From NCBI GenBank assembly GCA_027487395.1, contig JAIYDR010000053.1, positions 1-33,855 of the forward strand: DNA of 33,855 nucleotides, in the 5' to 3' direction. Source of the DNA: Rhodobacter sp. (GTDB lineage Bacteria > Pseudomonadota > Alphaproteobacteria > Rhodobacterales > Rhodobacteraceae). Below, piece after piece: positions 1 through 9,701 of the stretch; position 1 is the first letter of the stretch; every line of letters starts with the position of its first letter. Both the position numbers and the translations under genes were made by a program. The notes beneath the pieces are model-generated. The model was given only the letters and a program-made list of their open reading frames with translations, was not told the DNA's origin and did no database searches.

Positions 1-945
1 CAGTTCCGCCTGCCGCACGATCACCTCGGCCTGTTTGATCGAGGCAATGTCCACCAAGCGGCCTTTATACACAGTCGCCCCCTCACCGCGCGCCTTGGCG
101 TCTGCCATCGCGGCCAGAATCTCGCGGGCCTCGGCCACGGCTGCGTCACTCGGCGTGAACACCTCATTGGCCAGTGCCACCTGCTTGGGGTGGATCGCCC
201 ATTTGCCCACCATGCCCAAAGTGGCCGACCGCCGTGCCTGCGCGCGGAACCCTTCATCATCGGAAAAATCGCCGAACGGGCCATCGACGGGCAGGATGCC
301 ATGGGTCCGGCAGGCCGCGACAATCGCCGCCTGCGCCCAATGCCACGGGTCCGACCAATGCCGCGCGCCGCCGTGCAGCATATAGTAATTCTCCTGCGTC
401 CCGCCGATTCCCGTCGTCTGCATCCCCATGCTGGCCGCAAAATCGGCCGCGCCAAGGCTCATGGCCTGCAAACGGGTGGAGGATGCCGCAATCGCCTCGA
501 CATGCGCAATACCGGCGGCGGATTCGATGATCACTTCAAAGCTGATCGGTTTGGTGCGGCCCTTGGCGCGTTCCACCGCCGTGACCAGCGCATCGACGGC
601 GTAGACATCCTCGGCGCAGCCCACCTTGGGAATCATGATCTGGTCCAGACGGTCGCCCGCTTGTTCCAGCAGGTCCACCACATCGCGATACCACCAAGGC
701 GTATCCAACCCGTTGATCCGCACTGACAGGGTCTTGCGTCCCCAATCCACCTCAGAAATCGCGGCGATGGTATTGGCGCGGGCGATGTCCTTGTCCGACG
801 GTGCCACAGAATCCTCAAGGTCGATGTTGACAACATCCGCATCCGACGCCGCCATCTTGGCGAAGATCGCCGGACGAGAGCCGGGCCCGAACAACTGGCA
901 GCGGTTTGGGCGGGCAGGGGCGGGGGGCTGTAGGCGAAAGCTCAT
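1..945 (-). CDS. mcl1: L-malyl-CoA/beta-methylmalyl-CoA lyase (HpcH/HpaI aldolase/CitE family), 3' end beyond window
   Basis: Reverse translation from the ATG at 945 gives MSFRLQPPAPARPNRCQLFGPGSRPAIFAKMAASDADVVNIDLEDSVAPSDKD...GRLVDIASIKQAEVIVRQAEL, open to window position 1. Strong recall match to Rhodobacter-type Mcl1. Confidence 0.9.
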   Translation of the reverse strand, partial: MSFRLQPPAPARPNRCQLFGPGSRPAIFAKMAASDADVVNIDLEDSVAPSDKDIARANTIAAISEVDWGRKTLSVRINGLDTPWWYRDVVDLLEQAGDRLDQIMIPKVGCAEDVYAVDALVTAVERAKGRTKPISFEVIIESAAGIAHVEAIAASSTRLQAMSLGAADFAASMGMQTTGIGGTQENYYMLHGGARHWSDPWHWAQAAIVAACRTHGILPVDGPFGDFSDDEGFRAQARRSATLGMVGKWAIHPKQVALANEVFTPSDAAVAEAREILAAMADAKARGEGATVYKGRLVDIASIKQAEVIVRQAEL

Positions 946-1115
946 GAATTGTCTCGCAATGATATTACTATGGTGACGCAGACTTGGTTATAAACTTGCG
1001 TAACCGAGCGCAAGGATCATTTCGCACTCGCAGCATTGCACTTGCGGCATTGCCATTCCTTCGGGGACTTTCCGCCCAGCGCCACATCTGCCACAACAGC
1101 GCAAAGAGGCCCGCC

Positions 1116-2078
1116 ATGATCACCGTCACCGCAGAAACCTTCCGACTTGCCCGCACCTTCACCATCTCGCGCGGCTCCAAGACCGAGGCGCGGGTGCTGA
1201 CAGTCCGCATCGCGCGCGGCGGGGTGACGGGTTGGGGGGAATGCGTGCCCTATGCCCGCTATGGCGAAACGCTGGACAGTGTGACGGCGCAGATTGAAAG
1301 CTTGCCTGCGGATATCAACCGCCAAGACCTGCAATTCGCCCTTCCTCCCGGTGCCGCCCGCAATGCGATGGATTGTGCGCTGTGGGATCTGGCGGCCAAG
1401 CAATCCGGCCGCAGTGTCTGGGACCTGCTGAACCGCCCCGCCCCCGTCCCGGCGATCACCGCCTTTACTCTGTCCTTGGACACGCCGGACGTCATGCGCG
1501 CACAAGCGGCGGATAACGCTCATCGACCGGTGTTGAAGATCAAGCTCGGCACCCCCGATGACATGCCTCGGCTGGAGGCGGTGCGTCTGGGTGCCCCGCG
1601 CCCCGCCATCCTGATCGACGCGAATGAGGGCTGGACGCCCGAGGTTTACGCCGACCTTGCCCCGCATCTGATCCGCCTTGGTGTGGCACTGGTGGAGCAA
1701 CCCCTGCCCGCAGGACAGGATGAGGCGCTGGCACATATGCCCCGCCCCCTGCCCGTCTGCGCCGATGAAAGCTGCCATGACCGCGCCAGTCTGGCCGCGC
1801 TGAAGGGCAAGTACGACATGGTCAACGTCAAGCTGGACAAGACCGGTGGCCTGACCGAAGCGCTGGCCCTGACCGAAGCCGCGCGTGCCCAAGGGTTCGG
1901 CGTCATGGTGGGCTGCATGGTCGGCACCAGCCTTGCCATGGCCCCTGCAACCCTGCTGACGGGCCAAGCCGCGCATGTCGATCTTGACGGCCCGCTTTTG
2001 TTGGCAGAAGACCGCCCGAACCCGCTGCGGTTTTCCGACCGTGGCATCCATGCGCCTGAACGCGAACTCTGGGGATGA
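1116..2078 (+). CDS. Mandelate racemase/muconate lactonizing enzyme family protein, dipeptide epimerase-like (or N-acetyl-D-Glu racemase DgcA-like)
   Basis: Protein from MITVTAETFRLARTFTISRGSKTEARVLTV; enolase-superfamily motifs KIKLG, IDANEGW, ADESCHD, VNVKLDKTGGLTEAL. The start at 1116 is preferred over 984. Confidence 0.85.
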   Translation: MITVTAETFRLARTFTISRGSKTEARVLTVRIARGGVTGWGECVPYARYGETLDSVTAQIESLPADINRQDLQFALPPGAARNAMDCALWDLAAKQSGRSVWDLLNRPAPVPAITAFTLSLDTPDVMRAQAADNAHRPVLKIKLGTPDDMPRLEAVRLGAPRPAILIDANEGWTPEVYADLAPHLIRLGVALVEQPLPAGQDEALAHMPRPLPVCADESCHDRASLAALKGKYDMVNVKLDKTGGLTEALALTEAARAQGFGVMVGCMVGTSLAMAPATLLTGQAAHVDLDGPLLLAEDRPNPLRFSDRGIHAPERELWG

Positions 2079-2944
2079 CAATGACCCGCATCGTCTATGT
2101 GAATGGTGACTACCTGCCCGAGGGCGAGGCCAAGGTTTCGGTCTTTGACCGCGGCTTTCTGATGGCCGATGGCGTCTATGAGGTGACCTCGGTCCTTGGC
2201 GGCAAGCTGGTCGATTTCCCCGGCCATATCGTCCGCCTGCACCGCTCGTTGCGCGAATTGGATATGGCAGCCCCCTGTTCCGATGATGATCTCTTGGCGA
2301 TGCACCGCGAATTGGTGACGCGCAACGGGTTGGATGAGGGCATGATCTACCTGCAAGTCACGCGCGGCAATCCCGGCGACCGGTCCTTCCTGTTCCCGGC
2401 GGATGACGTGAAGCCGACGATTGTGGCCTTTACCCAAGCGATCCCGAAACTCGCCGACGCACCCGCCGCCAAGACCGGGTTCAAGGTGATCTCTGTTCCC
2501 GACATCCGCTGGGGGCGGCGCGATATCAAAACGGTGCAACTGCTTTATCCGTCAATGGCCAAGATGATGGCGAAAAAAGCTGGCGTGGACGATTCGTGGA
2601 TGCTGGACGAGGATGGCTTCGTTAACGAAGGCACCTCGAACAACGCCTATATCATCAAGGGCAATCGGATTATCACCCGGCAGTTGACCCATGACATCTT
2701 GCACGGCATCACCCGCGCCGCCGTGCTGCGCTTTGCCGCCGAAGCACAGTTTGAGGTGGAAGAACGCCCCTTCACCGTGGCCGAAGTGCAAGCTGCGGAT
2801 GAGGCTTTCGCCACCGCCGCAACGATATTCGTGATGCCGGTGGTCGAGATGGACGGCAAAGCCATCGGCACGGGCAAGCCCGGCCCGATCGTCACCCGCC
2901 TGCGTGAGATTTACATCGAAGAAATGAAAAAGGCCGCGCTGTAA
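2075..2944 (+). CDS. D-amino-acid transaminase (class IV PLP aminotransferase)
   Basis: MTRIVYVNGDYLPEGEAKVSVFDRGFLMADGVYEVTSVLGGKLVDFPGHIVRLHRSL...; ATGA overlap with the upstream gene. Confidence 0.88.
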   Translation: MTMTRIVYVNGDYLPEGEAKVSVFDRGFLMADGVYEVTSVLGGKLVDFPGHIVRLHRSLRELDMAAPCSDDDLLAMHRELVTRNGLDEGMIYLQVTRGNPGDRSFLFPADDVKPTIVAFTQAIPKLADAPAAKTGFKVISVPDIRWGRRDIKTVQLLYPSMAKMMAKKAGVDDSWMLDEDGFVNEGTSNNAYIIKGNRIITRQLTHDILHGITRAAVLRFAAEAQFEVEERPFTVAEVQAADEAFATAATIFVMPVVEMDGKAIGTGKPGPIVTRLREIYIEEMKKAAL

Positions 2945-2960
2945 AAGCGCGGCCCTTCTT
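2932..2960 (+). terminator. Rho-independent-like hairpin overlapping the stop codon of the transaminase
   Basis: GGCCGCGCT-GTAAA-AGCGCGGCC perfect 9-bp stem followed by cttctt; the TAA stop lies in the loop. Confidence 0.65.
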
Positions 2961-2995
2961 GCGAACCCATCCGCTGGCGGGCAATCGGTAAAGGT

Positions 2996-4504
2996 TCAGA
3001 CTCCTTTGACCGAAAACTGCCCCTGTTGCAGGCTGGACGGTGCGACGCCCTGAATGTTCGCCACATCAATTCCACCAAGCCGGACGATGGTTCCGCCATT
3101 TCCATCTGACACAAAGGTCAGCGTCCTATTGGTGATGGTGTTGTCCACCTCAATCGTCAGTGTGTCATTGGACGCCATGTCGGTGATCACCGCAGGCTTG
3201 AAGCCGCCCGATGCCAGCGAGGCACCATTTGCAGGCGCATTTTGCATCGACAGTTCGAAGGTATCGGCCCCTTCGCCACCCGTCATCAAGTCACCGTTAT
3301 CGCCCGAAATCGTATCGTTGCCCGCGCCACCCTGCAATGTGTCGGCTTTTTCATCTGCGTCGGTCAGGCGGCCATTCTCTTGGGATACGTCGCGACCGTC
3401 GATGACATCATTTCCAGTTCCGCCGTCCAGCGAATCTGCACCGTGGCCTGCAAGGATCGTGTCATCGCCAGCGCCGCCCAAGACCGTGTCATCGGTATTG
3501 GCAAAAACCGTGGGCGACGAGCCGCGGGATTGATATGCAGTGTCGCGGAAGTAGTCATCGCCTGTGCCCAGATCAGCCCGGACAGAGCCGCTGCGATCCT
3601 TGCCGAACAGGTAGTCCACCCGGTCATCGCCATCGCCTGCTGTGATGGTGTCGTTGCCGACGTTGCCGCCAATAGTGTCATTCCCGGTGTCGTTCCGGCT
3701 CAAGATCTCATCGTTGCCCGACCCGCCGTCGATGCTGTCACTGCCGCTGCCGCCGCGCAGGTTGTCATTGCCGTCGCCGCCCAGCAACGTGGAGTCAGCC
3801 CCATCGGCGGACAACGTATCATTGCCCGCGCCGCCATCCATCAAGCCGCCGCCGCGCAGGTTGCGGATCAAGTCATCACCGAAACCGCCTCGCAGGGTGT
3901 CTCTGCCGTCGAAGCCAAACAGCGTGTCATCGCCGAGGCCACCTTCGAGCGAGTCGTTGCCTGCGCCGCCCGTCATCTCATCGTCGCCCGCACCGCCATC
4001 CGCAATGGTGCCGGGGCCCTTTGCCGTCTCGCGCGAGAAGAGGCGGTCATTGCCGGCGCCAAGGAAAACAGTATCCTGTCCACCCTCGGGGAATATTTCG
4101 ACAGCGTCATCACCGTCGCCGCCGAGAATGCTGTCGTTGCCGGCCCCACCATTCAGCGTATCGTTACCGCTGCCAGCCTCCAGCGTATCGCGCCCGTCAC
4201 CGCCGAAAAGACTATCGCGTCCATCGCCACCGTTCAGCAGGTCATCGCCGCTGCTGCCGAACATAATGTCGTCGCCCTCACCGCCTCTGAGTTGGTCATT
4301 GCCCAAGCCACCGAACAAGCTGTCATTACCACTCAGACCATCTAGCGTGTCATCTCCAAGACCGCCGCTCAGCTTGTTGGGGCCGGGCCCCCCGACCTGC
4401 ATGTCGTCATCGTCGACAGGCGGATCATCCGGCGTGTCTTCGTCCCCTCCAAAATCCAAAGAAGCCAGCAACGGCAGAGCAATCAGCAGAAGAAGAAGTT
4501 CCAT
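2996..4504 (-). CDS. RTX-type (hemolysin-type) calcium-binding repeat protein with short N-terminal hydrophobic segment
   Basis: Many GGxGxDxLxG nonapeptides (GGLGNDQLRGGEGDDIMFGSSGDDLLNGG...); N-terminus MELLLLLIALPLLASLDFGGDED. Start chosen at 4504 (alternative 4513). Confidence 0.88.
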   Translation of the reverse strand: MELLLLLIALPLLASLDFGGDEDTPDDPPVDDDDMQVGGPGPNKLSGGLGDDTLDGLSGNDSLFGGLGNDQLRGGEGDDIMFGSSGDDLLNGGDGRDSLFGGDGRDTLEAGSGNDTLNGGAGNDSILGGDGDDAVEIFPEGGQDTVFLGAGNDRLFSRETAKGPGTIADGGAGDDEMTGGAGNDSLEGGLGDDTLFGFDGRDTLRGGFGDDLIRNLRGGGLMDGGAGNDTLSADGADSTLLGGDGNDNLRGGSGSDSIDGGSGNDEILSRNDTGNDTIGGNVGNDTITAGDGDDRVDYLFGKDRSGSVRADLGTGDDYFRDTAYQSRGSSPTVFANTDDTVLGGAGDDTILAGHGADSLDGGTGNDVIDGRDVSQENGRLTDADEKADTLQGGAGNDTISGDNGDLMTGGEGADTFELSMQNAPANGASLASGGFKPAVITDMASNDTLTIEVDNTITNRTLTFVSDGNGGTIVRLGGIDVANIQGVAPSSLQQGQFSVKGV

Positions 4505-4626
4505 GACGCACACACTCGAGAGGAATTACTAACTTATGGATGTTACTTGTCTAAATTCCTCAAGCAATACGCGATTTTGGAAACAATTCTCTCCAACTGT
4601 TCATTTGACATACCCTTTCGTCGGCG

Positions 4627-4935
4627 TCAGGCGCTGTGTGCCTTGATCGCCTCGGCAAAGGTGGCGACCTGTTCGGCCCCGGCCTCGGCTTGGTATTGGG
4701 ATTTCCACTGGTCATAGGGCATACCGTAGAACAGGGTGCGCGCGGCCTCCTTGTCCAGATCGACGCCCTGCTCCACCGCGGCCTCATGCATCCAGCGGCC
4801 AAGGCAGTTCCGGCAGAACCCGGTAAGGTTCATCATGTCGATGTTTTGCACATCCGTGCGCGTGCGCAGGTGATCGCGCAGACGGCGAAACGCGGCCGCT
4901 TCCAGTTTTTCCAGCGTAGCATCGTCAAGTGACAT
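4627..4935 (-). CDS. DUF1244 domain-containing protein
   Basis: MSLDDATLEKLEAAAFRRLRDHLRTRTDVQNIDMMNLTGFCRNCLGRWMHEAA...; typical DUF1244 FCRNCL...W motif. Confidence 0.88.
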   Translation of the reverse strand: MSLDDATLEKLEAAAFRRLRDHLRTRTDVQNIDMMNLTGFCRNCLGRWMHEAAVEQGVDLDKEAARTLFYGMPYDQWKSQYQAEAGAEQVATFAEAIKAHSA

Positions 4936-4999
4936 GGATCCAACCCCTTTTAGCTGAAGGCATAGTGCCCGCGATCATGACGGTTGTCACGTCGTAGCG

Positions 5000-6055
5000 C
5001 TAGCCAAGGTCGATCCGCTTTTCGACAAAGATTTGCGGAAGGAAACCGGACAGGTCAGCAGGTGTCTTGCCATTGATCAGGGCGACGACATCCCCGCGGT
5101 AAAGCACCTGAGTGCCAAGTCCGCCAGGGTCAGCCGCCAGAGTCACCGCGCCCAGACCGTTATCTTCGACCGAAATCACCAACTTGTCCGCTGACGGGTC
5201 CAGATCGGTAATCGATACAGCGTCATTGTCTGAGGCGCGCGCCGGATCGGTGTAGACGCTGAACAGATCAGTCCCGCTGCCGCCTGTCATGGTATCACCA
5301 TCATCGCCCAACAGGACATCATTGCCTGCGCCGCCATCCAAGAGATCCGGCGCGTTGTCGGTCCGCTCCCCTCCGCGCACTTCCGCAAAGAGTGTGCTGG
5401 CCTGAGCATCGGTCAGGTCATCCCTGCCAAAGGTCGCGAACAGTGCGGCGCGGAATTCCGCTTCGGACAGGCCGTCAGGGCCGGTCGTCGGCAGCAGATC
5501 AGCTGCCGAGATTTTGTCGGTCTGGTCGATCGCGGTCAGGATGTCAGAGCCTGTCCCACCCCGCAACGTATCGCTGCCGCTGAAGTCGGATAAGGCATCA
5601 TTGCCATTGCCACCCGTGAGGATGTCATTGCCACCGTTGCCAATCAGCACGTCTTCGCCATCTAAGCCCCAGACCGTGTCATTCCCGGCACCGCCAGTCA
5701 CCACGTCGTCGCCGTCTTCGCCTTTCAGAAAATCATTGCCGGCAAAGCCAGCCAGCACGTCATCGTTGCGCCCGCCACGCAGCAAATCGTCGCCGCCTTG
5801 GCCGGCCAAGAGGTCTTTCCCGATGCCACCTGTCAGGCTGTCGTTGCCTTCGGTGCCGAATTGGACGTCATCATAGCCCCCGCCCGATGCCCCCCCACCG
5901 CCACCCGGCACGAACGGGTCCCGCCCGCCGGGTGACCCGCCGCTCAGCGTATCGTCCCCGGTCAGGGAATCGTCACTTGCGATGTCATCATTTCCGCTGT
6001 CAAAGCCCCCGAACAAGGCCAGCGGAAGCAAAGTCAACAACAACAAACCCAACAT
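5000..6055 (-). CDS. RTX-type calcium-binding repeat protein
   Basis: GGIGKDLLAGQGGDDLLRGGRNDDVLAGFAGNDFLKGEDGDDVV...; N-terminus MLGLLLLTLLPLALFGGFDSGNDD; C-terminal region similar in layout to the 2996..4504 product. Confidence 0.87.
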   Translation of the reverse strand: MLGLLLLTLLPLALFGGFDSGNDDIASDDSLTGDDTLSGGSPGGRDPFVPGGGGGASGGGYDDVQFGTEGNDSLTGGIGKDLLAGQGGDDLLRGGRNDDVLAGFAGNDFLKGEDGDDVVTGGAGNDTVWGLDGEDVLIGNGGNDILTGGNGNDALSDFSGSDTLRGGTGSDILTAIDQTDKISAADLLPTTGPDGLSEAEFRAALFATFGRDDLTDAQASTLFAEVRGGERTDNAPDLLDGGAGNDVLLGDDGDTMTGGSGTDLFSVYTDPARASDNDAVSITDLDPSADKLVISVEDNGLGAVTLAADPGGLGTQVLYRGDVVALINGKTPADLSGFLPQIFVEKRIDLG

Positions 6056-6194
6056 ACCAGCACCTTACCAATGATCACAATCTTGGGCTTAGTGTGCTGA
6101 CATCGCTTTCTGCGTCAAGCAAAACATCCCGACAGACATGGCTAAAAGGACAGTTTCCACACTGGCGCCCCTCGCGTTTCCACAGCCGAAACAA

Positions 6195-6932
6195 TCAGCC
6201 TGACACATCTGCCAGCGCCGCCACCAGCAGCCGTGCCAAACGGTCGGCCCACTCCTGTTGCATGTCCACGGTGGCGATCAGATCGTTTCGCACCTCGATC
6301 AGGGTGTTCAGCCGTCCTGACACCAGCGCATGGCGGTCGATGGCATCGCCAGGTAGGTGGCCATGATAAGGTTCATTGTCGCCGACACACAAATCCCCCT
6401 CGGCCTGCAGCCGGCGGATCAGGGCGCGCGAAAGGCGTTCATCCAGATGCGAATGCAGGATGCCCACATGCCATGGGCGCGGCGCGCGGCCCTTCAGGCA
6501 GGGGGTAAAGGAGTGCACCGCGACAATAACCGTGTCGGGCCTGCGCCCGGCCAAATCGGCATAGGCATCGTGATAGGGCCGATAAAGCCGCGCCACCCGG
6601 GCGGCGATTCCCGCCGCATCAATGTGCCGGTTGGCCGGTATCATTGTGCCGTCATAAAGCCGCATCACCAGTGTCGGGTCATCCTCGCCCCGGTTCGGGT
6701 CGATCACGAGGCGTGAGAAATCAGATAGTATCACCGGACTATCCAAGGCCGCCGCCAACCGCGTCGCCACCTCTGCCGCACCCAAATCATAGGCGATGTG
6801 GCGCTCCATATCCGCTTTCGCAATGCCAAGGTCACCCCCTGCGACCCAGTCTGGCACGCGGTTGCTGGCGTGGTCACAGGTCACCAGCCAGCGGCCGGGT
6901 CGGTCATTTCCGATGATCTGATAGGCAGTCAT
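6195..6932 (-). CDS. N-formylglutamate amidohydrolase family protein
   Basis: TCDHASNRVP...DLGAAEVATRLAAALDSPVILSDFSRLVIDPNRGEDDPTLVMRLYDGTMIPANRHID...VAVHSFTP. Confidence 0.88.
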   Translation of the reverse strand: MTAYQIIGNDRPGRWLVTCDHASNRVPDWVAGGDLGIAKADMERHIAYDLGAAEVATRLAAALDSPVILSDFSRLVIDPNRGEDDPTLVMRLYDGTMIPANRHIDAAGIAARVARLYRPYHDAYADLAGRRPDTVIVAVHSFTPCLKGRAPRPWHVGILHSHLDERLSRALIRRLQAEGDLCVGDNEPYHGHLPGDAIDRHALVSGRLNTLIEVRNDLIATVDMQQEWADRLARLLVAALADVSG

Positions 6933-7072
6933 GACGTTGGTCCGTCATTTGCATGTGTGAATTGATCATTTATTCTGACGAAAGGGAAAGCGCCAGTTGC
7001 CCCGACCATGGGATTGCGCCATAACACCGGCGGCCCACCGCGATGACGATACTTCATAAAGGAACGAGGCAT

Positions 7073-8518
7073 ATGAGACGCCTTCGGAACGTAAAGATCG
7101 TGGCCACTTTGGGCCCGGCCTCCAGCGACTACAAGACCATCCGTGCGCTGTTCGAAGCCGGGGCCGACGTGTTCCGCTTGAATATGTCGCATGGCACCCA
7201 TGACGATATCCGCGCGCGGCATGTGATCATCCGCCAGGTCGAGGCCGATACAGGCCGTCCGATCTGCATCCTTGCGGACCTTCAGGGTCCCAAGTTGCGT
7301 GTCGGCGCCTTTGCCGCCGCGTCGCATGATCTGGCACAGGGCGACAAATTCCGGTTTGATCTGGATCCGTCACTGGGTGACGGGTCGCGCGTTCAACTGC
7401 CCCACCCGGAGATTTTCGCCGCGCTGGAGCCGGGGGCGTCGCTTCTGATCAATGACGGCAAGATTGCGGTCAAGGTTGTCACCTGCGGCAAGGACTTCGC
7501 CGATTGCGTCGTGACCGTCGGCGGCACGATTTCCAACCGCAAAGGCGTAAACGTGCCTGATGTGCTGCTGCCCTTGGCCGCGCTGTCGGAAAAGGACCGT
7601 AAGGATCTGGAATTCGCCTGCGAGTTGGGCGTGGACTGGCTTGCGTTGTCCTTTGTCCAGCGGCCCGAGGATGTGATCGAGGCGCGCGAACTGGCCAAAG
7701 GCCGGGCTGCCGTGCTGTCCAAGATCGAAAAGCCCGCTGCCGTGAAAGCCTATGACGCCATTCTGGAAGTGTCCGATGGGATCATGGTCGCGCGTGGTGA
7801 TCTTGGCGTTGAACTGCCCGTCCATTCCGTTCCGCCGATTCAGAAGCGATTGGTGCGCGGCGCGCGGGCTGCGGCAAAGCCGGTGATCGTGGCAACGCAG
7901 ATGCTGGAATCGATGATCGAATCGCCGATGCCCACAAGGGCTGAGGTGTCCGACGTCGCCACCGCTATCTACGAAGGTGCCGATGCAATCATGCTCTCGG
8001 CGGAATCGGCGGCGGGCAAATACCCGATCGAGGCGGTTCAGACGATGAACAACGTCGCAATCTCGGTTGAAAGCGATCCAACCTACCGGCAGGTGATCGA
8101 AGCCAGCCGTTCGGTGAACCGGTCTTCCGTGGCCGATGGCATCGTCGCCGCCGCACGAGAGATAGCCGAAAGCGCCGACATCAAGGCGATTTGTGTGTTC
8201 TCGCAATCGGGAACCACGGTCAACCTTGTCGCCCGCGAGCGTCCGCGTGTGCCGATCTTGGCGCTGACACCTCTGATGGGCACGGCCCGCCGGATGTGTC
8301 TGACTTGGGGCGCGCATTGCGTGATCACCGAGGAGCAGGACCGCTTCAAGGGGGCTGTGATCTCGGCGGTGCGGGCGGCGCGGCAAGAAGGGTTCGCCAC
8401 AGAGACCGATCAGATCGTGCTGACCGCCGGGGTGCCGTTCAACGTCCAGGGGACCACGAATATCCTGCGCGTCGCTCCCTGCGACGAAAGATTGATTTAT
8501 CGGGCCGATCCGGAGTGA
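7073..8518 (+). CDS. pyk: Pyruvate kinase
   Basis: MRRLRNVKIVATLGPASSDYKTIRALFEAGADVFRLNMSHGTHDD...LSKIEKPAAV...MVARGDLGVELP...VIVATQMLESMIESPMPTRAEVSDVATAIYEGADAIMLSAESAAGKYP. Confidence 0.97.
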   Translation: MRRLRNVKIVATLGPASSDYKTIRALFEAGADVFRLNMSHGTHDDIRARHVIIRQVEADTGRPICILADLQGPKLRVGAFAAASHDLAQGDKFRFDLDPSLGDGSRVQLPHPEIFAALEPGASLLINDGKIAVKVVTCGKDFADCVVTVGGTISNRKGVNVPDVLLPLAALSEKDRKDLEFACELGVDWLALSFVQRPEDVIEARELAKGRAAVLSKIEKPAAVKAYDAILEVSDGIMVARGDLGVELPVHSVPPIQKRLVRGARAAAKPVIVATQMLESMIESPMPTRAEVSDVATAIYEGADAIMLSAESAAGKYPIEAVQTMNNVAISVESDPTYRQVIEASRSVNRSSVADGIVAAAREIAESADIKAICVFSQSGTTVNLVARERPRVPILALTPLMGTARRMCLTWGAHCVITEEQDRFKGAVISAVRAARQEGFATETDQIVLTAGVPFNVQGTTNILRVAPCDERLIYRADPE

Positions 8519-8536
8519 TTGGCTGAAACCAACCTG

Positions 8537-8570
8537 AACCGCCGCCCCTCGCCGGGCGGCGGTTTTGATT
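8537..8570 (+). terminator. Rho-independent terminator after pyk
   Basis: aaCCGCCGCCC-ctcgcc-GGGCGGCGGtttt gattt. Confidence 0.75.
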
Positions 8571-8622
8571 TGTGCTGACCCGAGGCGGAAAACCTGTCAG
8601 GGTCAGGTGTGAAGTGTAGGGT

Positions 8623-8856
8623 ATGCCGCATATGGACTACGATCTTTTGCTGGTGGTGGGTTTGGCGATTGCAATCCTGACCATTCCGTCGATGCTGTCT
8701 GCTTGGATCGAGGACCGCCCCCCGCGCACGGCAGCGATCCTCGTGTTGCTGGGGATGGGGCTGGTCATCACCGCTCTGACACAAAACCCGCGCGCTTATA
8801 CCGTTGAACGCATTCCCAATGTGTTCATCGAGGTTATTGGCCGCTACATGCCCTGA
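8623..8856 (+). CDS. Small membrane protein of unknown function
   Basis: 77 aa with two hydrophobic segments (YDLLLVVGLAIAILTIPSMLSAW; TAAILVLLGMGLVITAL); start could also be 8635. Confidence 0.6.
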   Translation: MPHMDYDLLLVVGLAIAILTIPSMLSAWIEDRPPRTAAILVLLGMGLVITALTQNPRAYTVERIPNVFIEVIGRYMP

Positions 8857-8985
8857 CACAGCGCACCGCCAGTCGAAAACCCCCTTGCACCCGTCTCCTG
8901 CCCCGCCTATACGGCACCCCTTGCGATACCCGCGCGACCGGCCAACGTGGCATGCCGAGTCGTGCCTGCAACCACGGAGATGGAA

Positions 8986-9186
8986 ATGCCCAAAATGAAA
9001 ACCAAGTCGGCGGCGAAGAAGCGTTTCAGCTTCACAGCCTCCGGTCGGGTGAAGGCCGGTCCCGCCGGCAAGCGCCACGGCATGATTAAGCGTACGACGA
9101 AATTCATCCGCGACTCGTCGGGGGCTATGATCCTCTGCGCCAGCGATGCAAAGATCGTCAAAAAATACATGCCCTACGACCGCTGA
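8986..9186 (+). CDS. rpmI: 50S ribosomal protein L35
   Basis: [66 protein letters not shown]. Confidence 0.96.
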   Translation: MPKMKTKSAAKKRFSFTASGRVKAGPAGKRHGMIKRTTKFIRDSSGAMILCASDAKIVKKYMPYDR

Positions 9187-9197
9187 GGAGCTGAGCA

Positions 9198-9560
9198 ATG
9201 TCCCGCGTCAAATCCGGTAAGGTGACACACGCCCGTCACCGCAAGGTCATCAAGCAGGCAGCTGGCTATTACAGCGCCCGCTCGCGTAACTTCCGCACCG
9301 CCACGCAGGCCGTGGACAAGGCGAACCAATACGCCACCCGCGACCGCAAGACCCGCAAGCGCAACTTCCGCGCCCTGTGGATCCAGCGCATCAACGCCGC
9401 TGTGCGTCTGTTTGACCTTGAAATGACCTATTCGAAGTTCATCAACGGTCTGGCCAAGGCTGGCATCGAAGTGGACCGCAAAGTGCTCGCCGATCTCGCC
9501 GTGCACGAGCCCGAAGCGTTCAACGCGATCGCCGCGCAAGCCAAGGCCGCGCTGGTCTGA
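9198..9560 (+). CDS. rplT: 50S ribosomal protein L20
   Basis: [68 protein letters not shown]... Confidence 0.97.
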   Translation: MSRVKSGKVTHARHRKVIKQAAGYYSARSRNFRTATQAVDKANQYATRDRKTRKRNFRALWIQRINAAVRLFDLEMTYSKFINGLAKAGIEVDRKVLADLAVHEPEAFNAIAAQAKAALV

Positions 9561-9582
9561 TCTTTGGACCTCCCGAATACTG

Positions 9583-9616
9583 AAAAGGCCCTGCGCATGC
9601 GCAGGGCCTTTTGTTT
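9583..9616 (+). terminator. Terminator after rplT
   Basis: Perfect palindrome AAAAGGCCCTGCGCATGCGCAGGGCCTTTT followed by gtttt. Confidence 0.85.
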
Positions 9617-9701
9617 TCCAAGGCGCATTTTTGCCGCTATCGTGCAGTACGAGACCAAACTGACGAAGCGTCCACTCAGACGCGTTTCCATATGTGGTGC
9701 C

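Noticed and set aside
3250-4400. Regularly spaced repeats that could suggest a CRISPR or tandem array
   Set aside because: Period is that of the 9-residue RTX repeat (27 bp), degenerate and in frame; no spacer/repeat structure.
3242-4532. Long + strand ORFs (3242..4345, 3642..4532) opposite the RTX gene
   Set aside because: Antisense mirror of the RTX repeats; repetitive composition keeps the other frames open. No independent support.
7370-8386. 338-aa minus-strand ORF
   Set aside because: Antisense to pyruvate kinase.
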